Shown here piece after piece: positions 34,751 to 43,344 of a stretch of 64,000 bases of DNA. The notes beneath the pieces were generated by a model. That model worked only from the letters and a program-made list of their open reading frames with translations, had not been told where the DNA came from and searched no databases. The position numbers and the translations under genes are program-made. Source of the DNA: Klebsiella sp. BIGb0138 (GTDB lineage: Bacteria; Pseudomonadota; Gammaproteobacteria; Enterobacterales; Enterobacteriaceae); the NCBI RefSeq assembly GCF_004342285.1, contig NZ_SMCV01000003.1, forward strand, positions 186,001 through 250,000. The letters are read 5' to 3'. How positions within the stretch are numbered: position 1 is the first letter of the stretch; each line of letters starts with the position of its first letter.

Positions 34751-34780
34751 GACGGGCTGAACCCAGCCCGTCGATATTTT
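34751..34780 (+). terminator. Hairpin after the small gene pair
   Basis: Stem GACGGGCT/AGCCCGTC with loop GAACCC, then GATATTTTATTAT on the plus strand. It lies between the convergent small gene pair and yczR. The T-tract is poor, and on the minus strand the hairpin is followed by A residues, so a plus-strand role is likelier. Confidence 0.5.
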
Positions 34781-34781
34781 A

Positions 34782-36209
34782 TTATATGATTTTACGTACT
34801 CGTGTATTTTCATTCTGTTGCGCCAGGCTATGCCACACGGGCTGCAGGGTGGTGAATGCGCTGCGTAACTCCTCATCGGCAAGGGTGAAAGGTAAACGCA
34901 AATAGCGATCAAAGGCGCCCGCCAGGCCAAAGCGCGTGCCGGTACCAATATGAATCCCGCGACTTTCGGCCCTGGCAGAGAATAACGTCGCCAGCATCCC
35001 CGGTAATTCCACCCAAAAAGAGAGCCCGCCTTCCGGCGAAGTAAAACGCCAGTGAGGGAAGTACTCGGCCATCAATGCGCCGCACATATCCCGGCGTGCC
35101 GCCAGCATCTCCCTGCGCGCAGGCAACAGCGCTTGCTCATTGTCCAGCAGCCAGCGACAGGCCAGTTGTTCAAGCAGCGGCGAACCCAGGTCGAGTGAGT
35201 CGCGCGCCTGAACTAACGCAGCAATCGTACGTGAAGAGGCGCGGATCCAGCCAATACGTAACCCACCCCAAAAACTTTTTCCGGCGGAACCGATGGTAAT
35301 AACCGGCGCATCGGCGTTAAAGGCGGCCAGAGGCGGCGGCGGCGGGGCGTTGTACCATAAATCCACCATCGTCTCATCGACTACCAGCGTGGTCCGCGTT
35401 TGTGCGGCGATGTCGGCCACCCGCTGACGCGTGACGCTGTCCATGCAGCGGCCGGTCGGGTTGTGAAAGTCAGGCATCAGCCAGGCCAGTCGCGGCGCCG
35501 TTTGCGCAATGGTCGCCGCCAGTCCGTCGCAGTCCCAGCCCTGCTGCGGGAGGGCAACGCTGACCGGCCGGCAGGAGGCGCCCTGGATCGCGCTGATAGC
35601 CATCGGGTAAGTTGGCGCATCGACCACCACCCGATCCCCTGGCCCGGTAAGCAGGCGTAGCACCAGCGCAAAACCGCTCAGCGCGCCGTTCACCACCATC
35701 ACTTCATCGCTGCGGGTGGGGAGGCCTCGCTCGCAGTAGCGGCGGGCGATCGCCTCGCGTAACACCTGCAATCCGAGCTGATCGTACCCGGTATGGGACA
35801 GATGCTGCGGCATCACCGTCAGCGCCTGGTGATAGGCCTGATGGATTTCCGGCCCGGCGCTCAGCGCGGCGGTAGCCAGATTCACCGATGACGAGCCGAG
35901 CGCCGCGTCGGAGATGGCTCCCGGCCGCTCCGGTAGCGCCACGCGCGAACCGCTACCCTGACGGCTGTAAAGATAGCCCTCTTCGCGTAGCTGACCCAGC
36001 GCGCTGGCGATGGTGGTGCGGCTCACATTCAGCGCCATTGCCAGCTCCCTTTCCCCAGGCAGCCGCGTTTCCAGCGTCAGGCGACCATCGAGGATCAGCA
36101 GGCGCAACGCTTCTGCCAGCTGGCGCCAGAGCGGCGTTCGGGTAGAAGACTCCTGCCAGTGGCCCAGCAGACGCACCAGCGATTGAGTACCAAAGCGACG
36201 AGATACCAT
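34782..36209 (-). CDS. yczR: MocR-type PLP-dependent regulator (YczR-like)
   Basis: A 475-residue fusion of a GntR winged helix (about residues 25-90, LPGERELAMALNVSRTTIASALGQLREEGYL) to a fold-type I aminotransferase-like domain. The PLP lysine sits in TIGSAGKSFWGGLRIGW, and the PLP-ring Asp in VVDETMVDLW. It is divergent from a YczE-type membrane protein gene, the hallmark of the YczR subgroup of MocR regulators, so it likely controls that gene. The ATG at 36207-36209 is preferred over a TTG six codons upstream. Symbol assigned from context. Confidence 0.8.
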   Translation of the reverse strand: MVSRRFGTQSLVRLLGHWQESSTRTPLWRQLAEALRLLILDGRLTLETRLPGERELAMALNVSRTTIASALGQLREEGYLYSRQGSGSRVALPERPGAISDAALGSSSVNLATAALSAGPEIHQAYHQALTVMPQHLSHTGYDQLGLQVLREAIARRYCERGLPTRSDEVMVVNGALSGFALVLRLLTGPGDRVVVDAPTYPMAISAIQGASCRPVSVALPQQGWDCDGLAATIAQTAPRLAWLMPDFHNPTGRCMDSVTRQRVADIAAQTRTTLVVDETMVDLWYNAPPPPPLAAFNADAPVITIGSAGKSFWGGLRIGWIRASSRTIAALVQARDSLDLGSPLLEQLACRWLLDNEQALLPARREMLAARRDMCGALMAEYFPHWRFTSPEGGLSFWVELPGMLATLFSARAESRGIHIGTGTRFGLAGAFDRYLRLPFTLADEELRSAFTTLQPVWHSLAQQNENTRVRKII

Positions 36210-36296
36210 AGCGATCCACTTTTCCAAAACTGGCCATTAATTATCAATCCATTTTTGCTGATGATGACAAGGTCCGCAATCATCCAGAGGTAAAAA
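36210..36296. promoter_or_regulatory. yczR/yczE control region with direct repeats
   Basis: Two copies of ATCCAYTTTT occur in the same orientation at 36214-36223 and 36247-36256, exactly 33 bases apart, close to three helical turns. MocR regulators such as GabR bind direct repeats at about this spacing, so these are candidate YczR sites. Confidence 0.6.
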
Positions 36297-36911
36297 ATGT
36301 TACGTCGATTAGCGCAGCTCTATATCGGTCTTGTCCTGTACGGCGTGTCGACCGCGCTATTTGTTCATGCCAACCTCGGTGCCGATCCGTGGGATGTTTT
36401 CCATCTTGGCGTCGGTAAACAGCTGGGCCTGGATTTTGGCACGGTGATGATTCTGACCGGCGCTGCGGTACTGCTGCTGTGGATCCCGCTGCGTCAGATG
36501 CCGGGACTGGGGACCGTCAGCAATGTGGTTGTGCTGGGCCTGGCGGCCAATGCGACCCTGGCCGTTTTGCCGCCGCTGGAGTCGCTGGCGGTGCGGAGCC
36601 TGATGTTGGTCGGGGCCATTGTGCTGAATGCGCTGGCCACCGGCATGTATATTGGCGCCGGTTTTGGCCCCGGACCGCGTGACGGGCTGATGACCGGTCT
36701 ACATGCGCGAACCGGCTGGTCGCTGCGGGGGATCCGTACCGCGATCGAAGTGTCGGTGCTGGTGATTGGCTGGCTGATGGGGGGCACATTTGGCGTGGGC
36801 ACGGTGCTGTATGCCTTAACCATCGGGCCGTTGATTCAGCTGTGTTTACCGTGGTTCCGTCAACCGGCTACCGGTAAAGCGCGAGCCCGCCCCGGCGAAG
36901 TGGTCTCCTGA
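36297..36911 (+). CDS. yczE: YczE/YitT-type membrane protein
   Basis: A 204-residue inner-membrane protein with about five hydrophobic helices and the family motifs NLGADPWDVFHLG (residues 26-38) and GFGPGPRDGLMTGL (about 120-133). YczE proteins are thought to be transporters or permeases but no substrate is established. It is divergent from yczR and preceded by AGAGG. ybaA follows 92 bases downstream on the same strand. Confidence 0.85.
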   Translation: MLRRLAQLYIGLVLYGVSTALFVHANLGADPWDVFHLGVGKQLGLDFGTVMILTGAAVLLLWIPLRQMPGLGTVSNVVVLGLAANATLAVLPPLESLAVRSLMLVGAIVLNALATGMYIGAGFGPGPRDGLMTGLHARTGWSLRGIRTAIEVSVLVIGWLMGGTFGVGTVLYALTIGPLIQLCLPWFRQPATGKARARPGEVVS

Positions 36912-37003
36912 TTATCCGCGGTCATCGGAGATGAGGACTAAACTGATCCTTGCAGATGCGGCCGGGTTCTCCGGTCGCGCTGTTCACTTCGGAGATCGTG
37001 CTC

Positions 37004-37357
37004 ATGAAGTACGTTGATGGTTTTGTCGTTGCCGTCCCCGCGAAAAATAAGGAGGCCTATCGCGAACTGGCAGCAAAGGCCGCACCGCTGTTTAAAGAGT
37101 TTGGTGCGCTACGCGTGGTGGAGTGCTGGGCCGATGACGTCCCGGCCGGTCAGCTCACCGATTTTCGTCTGGCGGTGAAGGCGGCAGAGGACGAAGAGGT
37201 CGTCTTCAGCTGGATTGAGTATCCGTCAAAAGAGGTTCGGGATGCCGCCAATGCCGCTATGATGGCCGACCCACGGATGAAGGCGTTAGGCGACAGCATG
37301 CCGTTTGACGGCAAACGGATGATTTTCGGTGGTTTCTCACCGTTATTAGATGAATAA
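37004..37357 (+). CDS. ybaA: DUF1428 protein YbaA
   Basis: A 117-residue cytoplasmic protein of the DUF1428 (ferredoxin-like dimeric alpha/beta barrel) family with no defined function. It is nearly identical to E. coli YbaA, including FVVAVPAKNKEAYRELAAKAAPL, RVVECWADDVP and MPFDGKRMIFGGF. The ATG at 37004 is chosen because it starts at the conserved MKYVDGF; the upstream extension is not conserved. In E. coli ybaA also lies near ffs. Confidence 0.93.
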   Translation: MKYVDGFVVAVPAKNKEAYRELAAKAAPLFKEFGALRVVECWADDVPAGQLTDFRLAVKAAEDEEVVFSWIEYPSKEVRDAANAAMMADPRMKALGDSMPFDGKRMIFGGFSPLLDE

Positions 37358-37432
37358 TTCATCCTCGCCGTCCTCATTGACTCTGGGGACGGCGCTTGCA
37401 CGGCTCCCGTTCGGCGATGATAGCGGCCGTCG

Positions 37433-37978
37433 TCAGGAAACCTTAGTAAACAGGTGACTATAATCCCGGACGTCGCCATCGGTACGGAACAGACCGCCGC
37501 CAGCATAGTGCAGGGTTTGCGGCCATTGGGGTTCTGGTTTCACTCTTGCCGCAACCACTTCAAAAATAAAGAAGTTATAGTTATCTACCAGCACGTCGTC
37601 GAAAAGCCGGCACTCGAAACTGGCGTGGCATTCCGCAATCGACGGCGCGGCGACCTGTTCGCTTTGTTCTGCCGTGAGCTGGAAGGCGGCGAATTTATCC
37701 AGCCTGTCGCCATCGCAATTGCCAATTCTGGCGACCGTTTCTGCCATCGCCGCATCCGGCAGGTTAATCACGCACTCACCGCTGCGGCGAATCATCCCGA
37801 AGCTGATATTGCCGGCGGAAATCATGCACCCCACCAGCGAGGGGGAAAATTCCAGCACCGTATACCAGCCGAGGGTCATGATATTGTTGTGCTCCTGCCA
37901 GCGGCTGCTGATTAAGACCACGGCACCGGGCTCCAGCCAGTGACGTACATCATGTAAAGGCCAGGGTTGTTTCTGCAT
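37433..37978 (-). CDS. Flavin reductase family protein (DIM6/NTAB)
   Basis: A 181-residue FMN-binding split-barrel protein of the flavin reductase / DIM6-NTAB family. Characteristic features are VLISSRWQEHNNIMTLGWYTVLEFSP at residues 21-46, NISFGMIRRSGECVINLPD, and a C-terminal HYAGGGLFRTDG. Relatives transfer electrons from NAD(P)H to flavin or act as oxidoreductase partners; the physiological partner here is unknown. It is absent from the same place in E. coli and stands alone between ybaA and a decayed pdeB remnant. Confidence 0.82.
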   Translation of the reverse strand: MQKQPWPLHDVRHWLEPGAVVLISSRWQEHNNIMTLGWYTVLEFSPSLVGCMISAGNISFGMIRRSGECVINLPDAAMAETVARIGNCDGDRLDKFAAFQLTAEQSEQVAAPSIAECHASFECRLFDDVLVDNYNFFIFEVVAARVKPEPQWPQTLHYAGGGLFRTDGDVRDYSHLFTKVS

Positions 37979-38033
37979 CAGAGACTCCTCCCGTCATGGA
38001 TTTACCTTAAGCGTAGTCCAATCTGTTTTGAGG

Positions 38034-38330
38034 TTATTTTCCGCCCACAGAATAAATTTCTCTTTTGGCAGCGCCGGGCTGTACAGCTATCTCTGAGCAT
38101 AAAGCAGGCCACAGTTGCCTATATCTTCGGTTACGTGGGTAATCAGTTCGTTCTGTCCGGCATGGGGAATAAAAATAGCCGGCGTACGTTCGCTCGCGTG
38201 AAGCGTGGCTATCCTGCTCGCGATAAAACGGCATTTTTACCTGACGGGGAACCAGCCAGATGCTGAAGGCGATAGGCACAATAAGGGCGAGTATCAACCT
38301 CCTGACACCAGACTCGCCCGATGCCGGTCG
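38034..38330 (-). pseudogene. Remnant of pdeB/ylaB (CSS-EAL phosphodiesterase N-terminus)
   Basis: The minus-strand translation LILALIVPIAFSIWL then VPRQVKMPFYREQD...SR lines up with the membrane anchor and start of the periplasmic CSS domain of E. coli YlaB/PdeB (LILSVLLPVGLSIWLAHQQV). A later WPALCSE resembles its WQGAACSE. There is no usable ATG, a stop codon lies just upstream in frame, the frame closes after 87 residues, and no EAL domain follows, so only a disabled fragment remains. Homology is judged by eye from remembered sequence. Confidence 0.6.
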
Positions 38331-38392
38331 TCATGTGTATATCGGTATGTCAGAGGGGAATATCCAATAGCGGAGCAAGGATTATTATTGGA

Positions 38393-38436
38393 TATAAAAA
38401 AGGCCCGATATGGCCAAATAATGGCGATATCGGGCT
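38393..38436 (-). terminator. Strong orphan minus-strand terminator
   Basis: GCCCGATAT (38403-38411) pairs with ATATCGGGC (38427-38435), with an inner GCCA/TGGC stem, and on the minus strand is followed by six T residues. No intact minus-strand gene lies upstream of it; the nearest coding DNA on that side is the plus-strand rpmE2-rpmJ2. Confidence 0.8.
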
Positions 38437-38769
38437 AATTACGGATGATCCGCGGCGTTCGAGGCGCTGAACGATACGGTTAAAACGAGGGCTGAAGCTG
38501 GAATGCTGACCGCATGCGCGATCGGCATCCATTGACAGTGTAAAACGCGATCATGACAGCCAGATGTTGCTTTTAATGCGCATCCGGCGCGCTTATGGCG
38601 CTCATCAAAGACCCTACAGAAGCGCTCGCCGAAGGCGACGTCGATTTTCTGCCCGGCGCTTGCCCATCAGTTGAACTCGTAATACCTCACGGGCGGTTCG
38701 CTCCGCCCGTCGTTTGACTCCCTTCACTTCTCATGGTTGATCTTTGCGTTTTAGCGGCGTAATCTTATT

Positions 38770-38787
38770 GTTATGTTATAACATATC
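38770..38787 (+). promoter_or_regulatory. Candidate Zur operator of rpmE2-rpmJ2
   Basis: TATGTTATAACATA (38772-38785) is a perfect 14-base palindrome with the GTTATAAC core of gamma-proteobacterial Zur boxes. It ends 15 bases before the rpmE2 ATG, where binding would block transcription or its start. Confidence 0.75.
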
Positions 38788-38800
38788 CGTAGGGGTTATC

Positions 38801-39061
38801 ATGAAAGCCAATATCCATCCGCATTATCGTACCGTTGTGTTCCATGACACCAGCGCGAATGAATATTTTAAAGTCGGGTCGACGATTAAGACCGAACGAG
38901 TGATTGAACTGGAAGGGGTGACCTATCCGTATGTCACCATCGACGTCTCTTCCAAGTCGCACCCGTACTACACCGGCAAGCAGAAAACCTTCAACAATGA
39001 AGGTAGCACTGCGCGTTTCCGCCAGCGTTTTGGCGGTTTTATTGATGCGAAAAGGAACTAA
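38801..39061 (+). CDS. rpmE2: Ribosomal protein bL31, zinc-free type B
   Basis: This zinc-independent paralogue of L31 replaces the zinc-binding form on ribosomes during zinc starvation, releasing zinc. The 86-residue product lacks the four cysteines of the zinc form and matches E. coli YkgM ([28 protein letters not shown]). The ATG at 38801 follows AGGGG and gives the conserved start. A Zur-like palindrome lies immediately upstream, and rpmJ2 follows two bases after the stop codon. Confidence 0.96.
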   Translation: MKANIHPHYRTVVFHDTSANEYFKVGSTIKTERVIELEGVTYPYVTIDVSSKSHPYYTGKQKTFNNEGSTARFRQRFGGFIDAKRN

Positions 39062-39063
39062 GG

Positions 39064-39204
39064 ATGCAGGTACTCAACTCATTGCGCAGTGCGAAACAGC
39101 GCCACCCGGATTGCCAGATCGTCAAACGCAAAGGACGGCTGTACGTTATCTGTAAGAGCAACCCTCGCTTTAAAGCCGTGCAGGGGCGCAAGAAAAGACG
39201 TTAG
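39064..39204 (+). CDS. rpmJ2: Ribosomal protein bL36, zinc-free paralogue
   Basis: A 46-residue basic protein [20 protein letters not shown]... that matches E. coli YkgO, the alternative L36. It keeps a [22 protein letters not shown] core but lacks the complete CxxC...CxxxxH zinc site of standard L36. It is two bases after rpmE2 with AAGGAACTAAGG upstream, so the pair forms the zinc-starvation ribosomal operon. Its stop codon overlaps the stop codon of the convergent acetyltransferase gene by three bases. Confidence 0.94.
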   Translation: MQVLNSLRSAKQRHPDCQIVKRKGRLYVICKSNPRFKAVQGRKKRR

Positions 39205-39911
39205 TCCACCCGTGCGCGGAAACTCTCCAGCGTGTGATGCTGCTGGCCATCGGGGCTAAAATTCCCGGCGGCCAGCCAGCGCTGCATCGCCTTATCAATT
39301 TGCGGCCACTCGCTGTCGATTATCGAAAACCAGTCGGTATCGCGGTTGTGCCCCTTTATCACTAATGCCTGACGAAAACGCCCCTCAAACTGAAACCCCA
39401 ACCGCTGCGCCGCCCGGCGTGAAGGCTCGTTCAGACTATTGCATTTCCACTCATAGCGGCGGTAGCCGAGGGTATCGAAGACATAGCGCATCAGCAGCCA
39501 GTGCGCTTCCGTCGCCATTGCCGTGCGGCTCAGCAGCGGCGAAAAATGCACGTGTCCTACTTCGACCACGCCATGTTGCGCATCAATACGCATCAGCGCC
39601 AAAGAGCCGACAGGCCGGCGGGTCTGTTCATCGATCACGGCAAAATGCATCGGGTCGGCAAGCTTTTCTACGCCGGCGATCCAGGCGCTAAATTCCTCAA
39701 CGCTGCTGTCCGGCTCGCGCAGTAGCCAGGTCCAGCTGCGGGTATCCGGGGCCAGTTGATAAGCGGCAAAGAGGGCGCTGGCATGCCCGGTGGTCAGAGG
39801 TTCGAGGCGACATAAACGTCCTTGCAGAACGTGCCGTTCAGGATAAGCACGCGGCTGCCAGTCGGGCAGGGCCTCGCCGACGGGTTGACCAAACAGGTTT
39901 TGCTGATTCAT
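39201..39911 (-). CDS. GNAT-family N-acetyltransferase
   Basis: A 236-residue GNAT acetyltransferase of the RimJ/RimL-like subgroup. Visible features are a substrate-side strand ([14 protein letters not shown]), WLLREP, the strand [11 protein letters not shown], the acetyl-CoA region ([18 protein letters not shown]) and [28 protein letters not shown]. The acceptor is unknown. The ATG at 39909-39911 starts at [12 protein letters not shown]; the extension upstream runs into the divergent MocR gene's promoter. It is divergent from that regulator, a common sign of a regulator-target pair. Confidence 0.85.
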   Translation of the reverse strand: MNQQNLFGQPVGEALPDWQPRAYPERHVLQGRLCRLEPLTTGHASALFAAYQLAPDTRSWTWLLREPDSSVEEFSAWIAGVEKLADPMHFAVIDEQTRRPVGSLALMRIDAQHGVVEVGHVHFSPLLSRTAMATEAHWLLMRYVFDTLGYRRYEWKCNSLNEPSRRAAQRLGFQFEGRFRQALVIKGHNRDTDWFSIIDSEWPQIDKAMQRWLAAGNFSPDGQQHHTLESFRARVD

Positions 39912-40011
39912 GGGTTTTCCTTGTGGGGGGATATATCCTGAGACTAAAGTTTTACTGGTTCCATAAAAAGTGCCATCAAGGTATGTTTTTATGGTGCCAC
40001 GAGGAGCTGCG
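39912..40011. promoter_or_regulatory. Divergent control region with inverted and direct repeats
   Basis: A perfect 9-base inverted repeat CCATAAAAA (39961-39969) and TTTTTATGG (39986-39994) flanks a 16-base spacer, and GTGCCA occurs twice in the same direction at 39970 and 39994. These are candidate binding sites for the MocR-type regulator encoded immediately to the right. GAGGAG at 40001-40006 is its ribosome binding site. Confidence 0.55.
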
Positions 40012-41463
40012 ATGAATATCCCTGACGATGCCTTTTTCACATTACTGGAACATGCCCTGCAGAGGCGGGGAGAAGAGACCCTCCAGCGGACGCTGTATCG
40101 CACGCTGCGAGAGGCCATGTTGCAAGGGGAGCTGGCGGCAGGCAGTCGTTTACCCGGCTCGCGGGCGATCGCGCTACGGCTAAACCTGTCGCGTAATACG
40201 ATTAACGGGGCGCTGGATCAGCTGGCAATGGAGGGTTATTTGCTACGTAGCAGTCAGGGAAGCCACGTAGCAACGCTGGCATCGTCGGGTGAGAGTGAGG
40301 TTTCGCCGTTCACTATCGCGCTGCCTGAGCGGCTGCTTGCGTTACCGCCCGGCACCCGCCGCGACTCGCCGACGCTGGCGTTTACCCCGGGTACGCCGGC
40401 GATCAACTACTTTCCGCTGCCCATCTGGCGACGGTTGCTCGATCGGGTGCTGCGTGAGGAGGGAAGTGCGCTGCTCGGGTACGGGGATGCGGCGGGTGAA
40501 CCTGCGCTACGGCAAGCGATTGTTCGTCATCTGGCCCTGTCTCGCGGCATCCGTTGCGCTGCCCGCCAAATCGTGATTACCGAAGGCGCGCTCGAAGGGG
40601 TCAATCTCTGTACTCATCTATTGAGCGTGGCTGGCGACACGGCATGGGTGGAAGATCCGGGTTACGCAGGCGCAAAGAGCGTTTTCCTGAAGGCCGGGCT
40701 GCGGATAAAGGGGATGCCGGTGGACAGTGAGGGAATGCGCCCGGATGTTCATGATAGCGCACCCCCGCGGCTGATCTTCACCTCCCCTTCACACCAGTAT
40801 CCCTGGGGCGTGGTGATGAGCGCCGGCAGGCGCCTGGCGCTGCTGGAGTATGCGCGGCAACATGACGCCTGGATCGTTGAGGATGATTACGATAGCGAAT
40901 TTCGCTACAGCGGCGAGCCGGTTCCGGCGATGTCAGGAATGATAAAACATGCGCCGGTGGTCTATCTCGGAACCTTCAGTAAAACGCTGTTTCCGGCGCT
41001 GCGTATGGGTTTCGTGGTGATGCCTCCGGCGTTAGCCGAAGCGGCGCAGGGCGTGGTTGGATCGCTGCTCCGCGGTGGCCATCGCGCCGAGCAGCGTGCG
41101 CTGGCGTTGTTTATTGAAGAGGGGCATTACGCGCGTCATCTGGCGGCGATGCGGCGTTTGTATCGCAAGCGACAGCTGCAGCTGCGGGAGGTGCTGGAGA
41201 CGGAGCTGACGCACTCGTGTGATATTATCGGCGGCGGCGGCGGCCTGCATCTGACAGTGGCAATCGACGGAATAGACGACTGCGCGGTGGCCGAGCGGGC
41301 TCGTCAGTTTCAGCAGGCCCCGGCGGCGTTAAGCCGTTTTTATCTCGATGCGCAACGCGCACGTAGCGGACTGGTGCTGGGGTATGGCAACACGTCCGCC
41401 TCGCATTTTACTCCGGCGATCCGCACGTTGAATCGGCTTATCGGGCAGTATCGACGCGGGTAA
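40012..41463 (+). CDS. MocR-type PLP-dependent transcriptional regulator
   Basis: A 483-residue GntR-type winged helix (about residues 25-90, [32 protein letters not shown]) fused to an aminotransferase-like domain. The PLP lysine is in [17 protein letters not shown] and the ring Asp in [12 protein letters not shown], which resembles the PdxR/GabR group. It diverges from the GNAT gene, its probable target. The ATG at 40012 follows GAGGAG; the longer frame upstream crosses the repeat region. Its 3' end overlaps the convergent ylaC by 26 bases. The effector is unknown. Confidence 0.86.
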   Translation: MNIPDDAFFTLLEHALQRRGEETLQRTLYRTLREAMLQGELAAGSRLPGSRAIALRLNLSRNTINGALDQLAMEGYLLRSSQGSHVATLASSGESEVSPFTIALPERLLALPPGTRRDSPTLAFTPGTPAINYFPLPIWRRLLDRVLREEGSALLGYGDAAGEPALRQAIVRHLALSRGIRCAARQIVITEGALEGVNLCTHLLSVAGDTAWVEDPGYAGAKSVFLKAGLRIKGMPVDSEGMRPDVHDSAPPRLIFTSPSHQYPWGVVMSAGRRLALLEYARQHDAWIVEDDYDSEFRYSGEPVPAMSGMIKHAPVVYLGTFSKTLFPALRMGFVVMPPALAEAAQGVVGSLLRGGHRAEQRALALFIEEGHYARHLAAMRRLYRKRQLQLREVLETELTHSCDIIGGGGGLHLTVAIDGIDDCAVAERARQFQQAPAALSRFYLDAQRARSGLVLGYGNTSASHFTPAIRTLNRLIGQYRRG

Positions 41464-41908
41464 GGCTGAACACATCGTAAAAAGAGAGCTCACCTTTGGT
41501 CGCCACCATTTTTTGCAGCTGGCTTTTCTGTTCGCCGGCAACCCGCGGCGACTGCATGATGCGTTCAATCAGTTGTTCTGGCACATAGCGCGTGTTGTAC
41601 CACTCCCCGTTATAGCAGACGCGGAAATCCAGCACGTCGATGTCTTCGTAGCGATAGCGCGGGTAGACATCAAAAAAGAAGAAACCGTTTAGCAGGACAA
41701 ACAGGACGACCAGCAGCCAGACTGAATCTGCCAGCGTCTCTGAACGCTGCATGACGACAAAGGTCGCGAGGAATGCGGCGTACATTGCGACGAACAGCCA
41801 CGGATGATTGCGAATAAAACTGATACTAAAGCGCGGGCGGTTGTCGCGCTTCTCTTTCACATTGAGCTCATCAATCGTGTTGGTCAGCAGTCGCTGTATT
41901 TCTGTCAT
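41438..41908 (-). CDS. ylaC: Inner membrane protein YlaC
   Basis: A 156-residue membrane protein, the same length as E. coli YlaC. Two membrane helices (about residues 36-54 and 62-81) separate a charged N-terminus from a C-terminal cytoplasmic domain containing [20 protein letters not shown]. Function is unknown. Its stop codon lies inside the end of the convergent MocR gene. Confidence 0.92.
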   Translation of the reverse strand: MTEIQRLLTNTIDELNVKEKRDNRPRFSISFIRNHPWLFVAMYAAFLATFVVMQRSETLADSVWLLVVLFVLLNGFFFFDVYPRYRYEDIDVLDFRVCYNGEWYNTRYVPEQLIERIMQSPRVAGEQKSQLQKMVATKGELSFYDVFSLTRVDTAR

Positions 41909-42007
41909 AGTGCTCCCCGAATTCTCCTAAGGCCCAGCCTGAAGGCTATTTTATGTTGCGGGTAGCACACGGGGAAGTAACAGATCGGTTGCAGAAAAGC
42001 ATAACAG

Positions 42008-42574
42008 TTAGGTTTTTTCCGGGATCAGCATCTTAATGATCTGCGCCGGGTTGCCGCCGACTACGGCATTTGCCGGAACATCCTTCACCACCACCGCGCC
42101 AGAAGCAATGACCGCATTGTCGCCAATCGTGATCCCGGGGTTAATCACCGCCCGGCCGCCAATCCAGACATTGTTACCGATAGTGACCGGCTTGCCGTAT
42201 TCTTTACCGCTGTTGCGTTCCGCCGCATCCAATGGATGAGTGGCGGTATAAATATGGACGCCGGGCGCTAACATACAGTTATCGCCGATATGTATCGGGC
42301 AGACGTCGAGCATCACGCAATCAAAGTTTGCGTAGAAATTAGCGCCGAGGAAAATATTGTAACCATAATCACAGCGGAAAGTGGGTTCAATATAGGCATC
42401 ACCCGCCTGACCAAATAGCTCTGTCAGACATATTGTTCGCCATTCCCGTTCATCCGGGGCGGAATGGTTGTAGCGATGCAGCAATTGTCTGGCGCGCAGG
42501 CGGTCGGCCCGTAAAGTGGCATCTCCTGCCTGATACAGCTCGCCGGCGATCATTTTACGTTTCTCTTCGCTCAT
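42008..42574 (-). CDS. maa: Maltose O-acetyltransferase
   Basis: Maa transfers acetyl from acetyl-CoA to maltose and other sugars. The 188-residue product has an N-terminal Maa helical segment ([14 protein letters not shown]) and left-handed beta-helix hexapeptide repeats (for example [50 protein letters not shown]) with the catalytic His in YTATHPLD. Slightly longer than E. coli Maa at the C-terminus. It is transcribed alone. Confidence 0.94.
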   Translation of the reverse strand: MSEEKRKMIAGELYQAGDATLRADRLRARQLLHRYNHSAPDEREWRTICLTELFGQAGDAYIEPTFRCDYGYNIFLGANFYANFDCVMLDVCPIHIGDNCMLAPGVHIYTATHPLDAAERNSGKEYGKPVTIGNNVWIGGRAVINPGITIGDNAVIASGAVVVKDVPANAVVGGNPAQIIKMLIPEKT

Positions 42575-42724
42575 GAGGCTTTCCTTTTAGAGGGGAGCGC
42601 CACAGTATAAAAAAGAAACCGGTTTCATAAACGCCGTTTAGCAACTTATGCGAGTAATGTCACATTTATACCCAGAATGAGGAGGAGGGGCTCGATTAAC
42701 CATCTTACTGATACGTGAAATGAA

Positions 42725-42943
42725 TTAGCGAATGAATTTCCAGACCGACGTCGGGATTTTGTCGTAGAGTTTATTCATGGTCAATTCAGCCAGACGATGA
42801 TCGGCCGCTGAGTAAAATACCGCCAGTTCGTTATCGGAAAGTTCATATTTATTCTTTTCAATTACGCGTTCCAGCGTATCAATTGTCTGGCAGCGACGCA
42901 AACGCATCAAATAGTCTGTTTTGGTTAATGGTTCAGCAGACAT
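42725..42943 (-). CDS. hha: Hemolysin expression modulator Hha
   Basis: Hha is a 72-residue nucleoid-associated modulator that binds H-NS and helps silence horizontally acquired genes; it also acts with TomB. The translation [23 protein letters not shown] and the remainder are almost identical to E. coli Hha. The ATG at 42941-42943 follows AAAGGTGA; the upstream extension overlaps tomB. tomB ends 26 bases upstream on the same strand, so tomB-hha form the known operon. Confidence 0.97.
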   Translation of the reverse strand: MSAEPLTKTDYLMRLRRCQTIDTLERVIEKNKYELSDNELAVFYSAADHRLAELTMNKLYDKIPTSVWKFIR

Positions 42944-42969
42944 AAATTCACCTTTTGATTGTAATAATA

Positions 42970-43344
42970 CTAACAAGAAAGACTTGCCGGATTTTCCCGG
43001 CTGGCGTTGACAAAACATCGGAATAACCGATTTCCCGATTTACGCCATTTCTGTAGATCGACCGTGTTAATGCCATAACTACTGAACAACATAAAGGTGT
43101 CGTCCAGGTATTCGTCCAGCTGAGCGATCAGTTTATTATCCTCAGCGTACTTAATTTTATAATTAAGCGCGAACGTGGCAATGTGTTCGATCAATTCATT
43201 AAGCTGAAGATTGATAGCCGACGTTGGGTCGTTTACCCAACCGTGGTTACTCTCTTCCAGGTTTGCAAGGCAGTCATGATACAAGGTTTCGCAAAGAAAT
43301 CGAAGCTGTGCGATATCATGTCTTTTTGGCGAGTATTCGTCCAT
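42970..43344 (-). CDS. tomB: Hha toxicity modulator TomB
   Basis: TomB is a 124-residue acidic protein that counteracts Hha toxicity, reported as an antitoxin that oxidises a cysteine of Hha, and influences biofilm formation. It matches E. coli TomB in length and sequence ([24 protein letters not shown], and conserved Cys18). It precedes hha in the same transcript. GGGAT lies upstream of the ATG. Confidence 0.96.
   Translation of the reverse strand: MDEYSPKRHDIAQLRFLCETLYHDCLANLEESNHGWVNDPTSAINLQLNELIEHIATFALNYKIKYAEDNKLIAQLDEYLDDTFMLFSSYGINTVDLQKWRKSGNRLFRCFVNASRENPASLSC

Larger units (their letters stand above)
37979..38800. other. Gene-poor interval with remnant and hairpins
   Basis: About 820 bases carry no intact gene. 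They contain a decayed pdeB/ylaB fragment, a strong minus-strand terminator with no intact gene behind it, a GC-rich hairpin at 38689-38710 (ACGGGCGG/CCGCCCGT) and the Zur-like site before rpmE2. This is the place where E. coli carries ylaB (pdeB). Confidence 0.6.
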
